NCBI GenBank assembly: GCA_937127165.1
Contig: CAKZLR010000051.1
Location: 1-53,473 of the forward strand
From: an uncultured Candidatus Peregrinibacteria bacterium
Lineage (GTDB): Bacteria > Patescibacteriota > JACMRA01
Length of the DNA: 53,473 nucleotides
Direction: 5' to 3'
Under the pieces are notes generated by a model, which was given only the letters and a program-made list of their open reading frames with translations, was not told where the DNA came from and did not search any database. Positions 52,790 to 53,473 of this stretch are shown piece by piece; positions within the stretch are counted from its first letter, which is position 1, and the number at the start of each line of letters is the position of its first letter. A program made the position numbers and the translations under genes.

Positions 52790-53473
52790 TTAGAATAATG
52801 GAACCCAGTGTATAGTTGCGTGAATTCCTCGATGTCCAGGACTAGGATCAGAATATACAGGATTATGGCGAATCACAACCCTATATGGAGTACCCTGTCG
52901 TACAGGTAATGTCATTTGAGCATGTCTGTTTATCAGATAATGGCAAGAAATCGCATTCATCAGAATAGCACTACCACTAGGATTATGACCAGAAAAGAAA
53001 TAAAATTCAGCATCACCTTTTGAATCACCATATACATGAGGAGCTTCTATCCGAACAACCACGAACCCATCGGTTGATGGTATGCTAGCACTGTTTGTAG
53101 CATTGTATATGTCTAGAGTATCCCCCGGTTGCGGGTTATTAGTTCTATCATATGTTGCTAAAAGCTGCCAATTTCCTATTCTACCTGATGATTGATTAGC
53201 TGCGGTGTTAGTAATTATATATGTACCATTATTATTAGTTATAGAAATGCCATTACCGGCACTAATACCATTTCTTGTTATTGAAGTAACATGACCGTTG
53301 TCAACACTTAGGCCAGTAACAACTGGTATAGTTCCTGGTGTAGTAGAGCTGGATGTACTTATAGTTGCATGGGTAATTGTAACATCACCCGAGCCTATTA
53401 ACCTGTTATTTGCATTTCCACTTAAATTGATCTGATTACCAGCTACTAAGCTGCCTCTCTGTAAGATTCTATC
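52790..53473 (-). CDS. Tail-fibre-like or adhesin-like protein, C-terminal part
   Basis: The minus-strand frame is open from the right edge (53473) to a TAA at 52790, giving 227 residues without the N terminus. The first part has repeated beta-type motifs rich in Gly, Asn, Thr and Ser, typical of phage tail-fibre or collar shafts: NLSGNANN, GSGDVTITHATIS, VTGLSVDNGHVTSITRNG, GNGISITNNNGTYIITNT. From about residue 110 a compact C-terminal domain follows (GDTLDIYNATN, GFVVVRIEAPHV, SCHYLINRHAQMTLPV, and a His-rich end GHRGIHATIHWVPLF). Most likely a phage or tailocin receptor-binding protein or a surface adhesin. The rest lies beyond the window. Confidence 0.55.
   Translation of the reverse strand, partial: DRILQRGSLVAGNQINLSGNANNRLIGSGDVTITHATISTSSSTTPGTIPVVTGLSVDNGHVTSITRNGISAGNGISITNNNGTYIITNTAANQSSGRIGNWQLLATYDRTNNPQPGDTLDIYNATNSASIPSTDGFVVVRIEAPHVYGDSKGDAEFYFFSGHNPSGSAILMNAISCHYLINRHAQMTLPVRQGTPYRVVIRHNPVYSDPSPGHRGIHATIHWVPLF

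Noticed and set aside
1..53473. CRISPR arrays, insertion sequences and rRNA genes
   Set aside because: No regularly spaced repeats, transposase motifs, terminal inverted repeats or conserved rRNA segments were found.

Overview
The window is about 53 kb of AT-rich bacterial DNA with short genes, long AT-rich gaps and many small membrane proteins. Gene content and style suggest a Candidate Phyla Radiation (Patescibacteria) genome: a VirB2-like pilin, a membrane-anchored sortase-fold protein, DUF4870, a TMEM43-like protein, lone tRNA synthetases and almost no biosynthesis. The exact lineage cannot be fixed from sequence reading. UGA behaves as a stop codon. None of the start codons I inspected has a convincing Shine-Dalgarno sequence, although several genes have good sigma70-type promoters (TTGACA, 16-17 bases, TATAAT-like).

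Layout. 1-3.3 kb (+): end of rplS, a small membrane protein, rpsU, ftsA and a GatD-type glutaminase. 3.5-11 kb (mostly -): an oversized lysS, a DegT-family aminotransferase, a dead photolyase gene (+), recA and a VirB2-like protein. 11-16 kb: YbjQ protein, a signal peptidase II-like gene overlapping a sortase-fold gene that lacks its catalytic residues, and a solute-binding protein. 16-24 kb: transaldolase, O-antigen-ligase-like protein, a LysW-like/LysX pair, a fused bS6-bS18 gene, tgt and mscS. 24-34 kb (-): ruvB, a DnaQ-like exonuclease with a long tail, lactate permease, glutamate dehydrogenase, a YdjM-like protein, uppP and a deaminase-fold protein. 34-46 kb: a decayed stretch, a degenerate DegT-like protein, a gltX carrying a Nudix-like insert, rpsO, metG, more decayed DNA, membrane proteins and the C-terminal half of uvrC. 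46-53.5 kb (-): pepP, frr, an internal fragment of ligA, a TMEM43-like protein, an unusual thyA, and at the right edge a tail-fibre-like protein running out of the window.

Two themes stand out. First, the translation machinery is remodelled: bS6 is fused to bS18, bS21 is present, LysRS ends in a DUF2000 domain, GltX carries a Nudix-like insert, TGT has lost its zinc cysteines, and starts lack Shine-Dalgarno sequences. Second, DNA repair is eroding: phr is a pseudogene, ligA keeps only its middle, uvrC has lost its GIY-YIG half, and the DnaQ protein's tail looks like a dead helicase, while recA and ruvB look intact.

The best candidates for something undescribed are the LysW-like carrier (no zinc finger, C-terminal Gln) with a canonical LysX but no other pathway genes, and the ThyA with Asp at the residue that selects uracil over cytosine.
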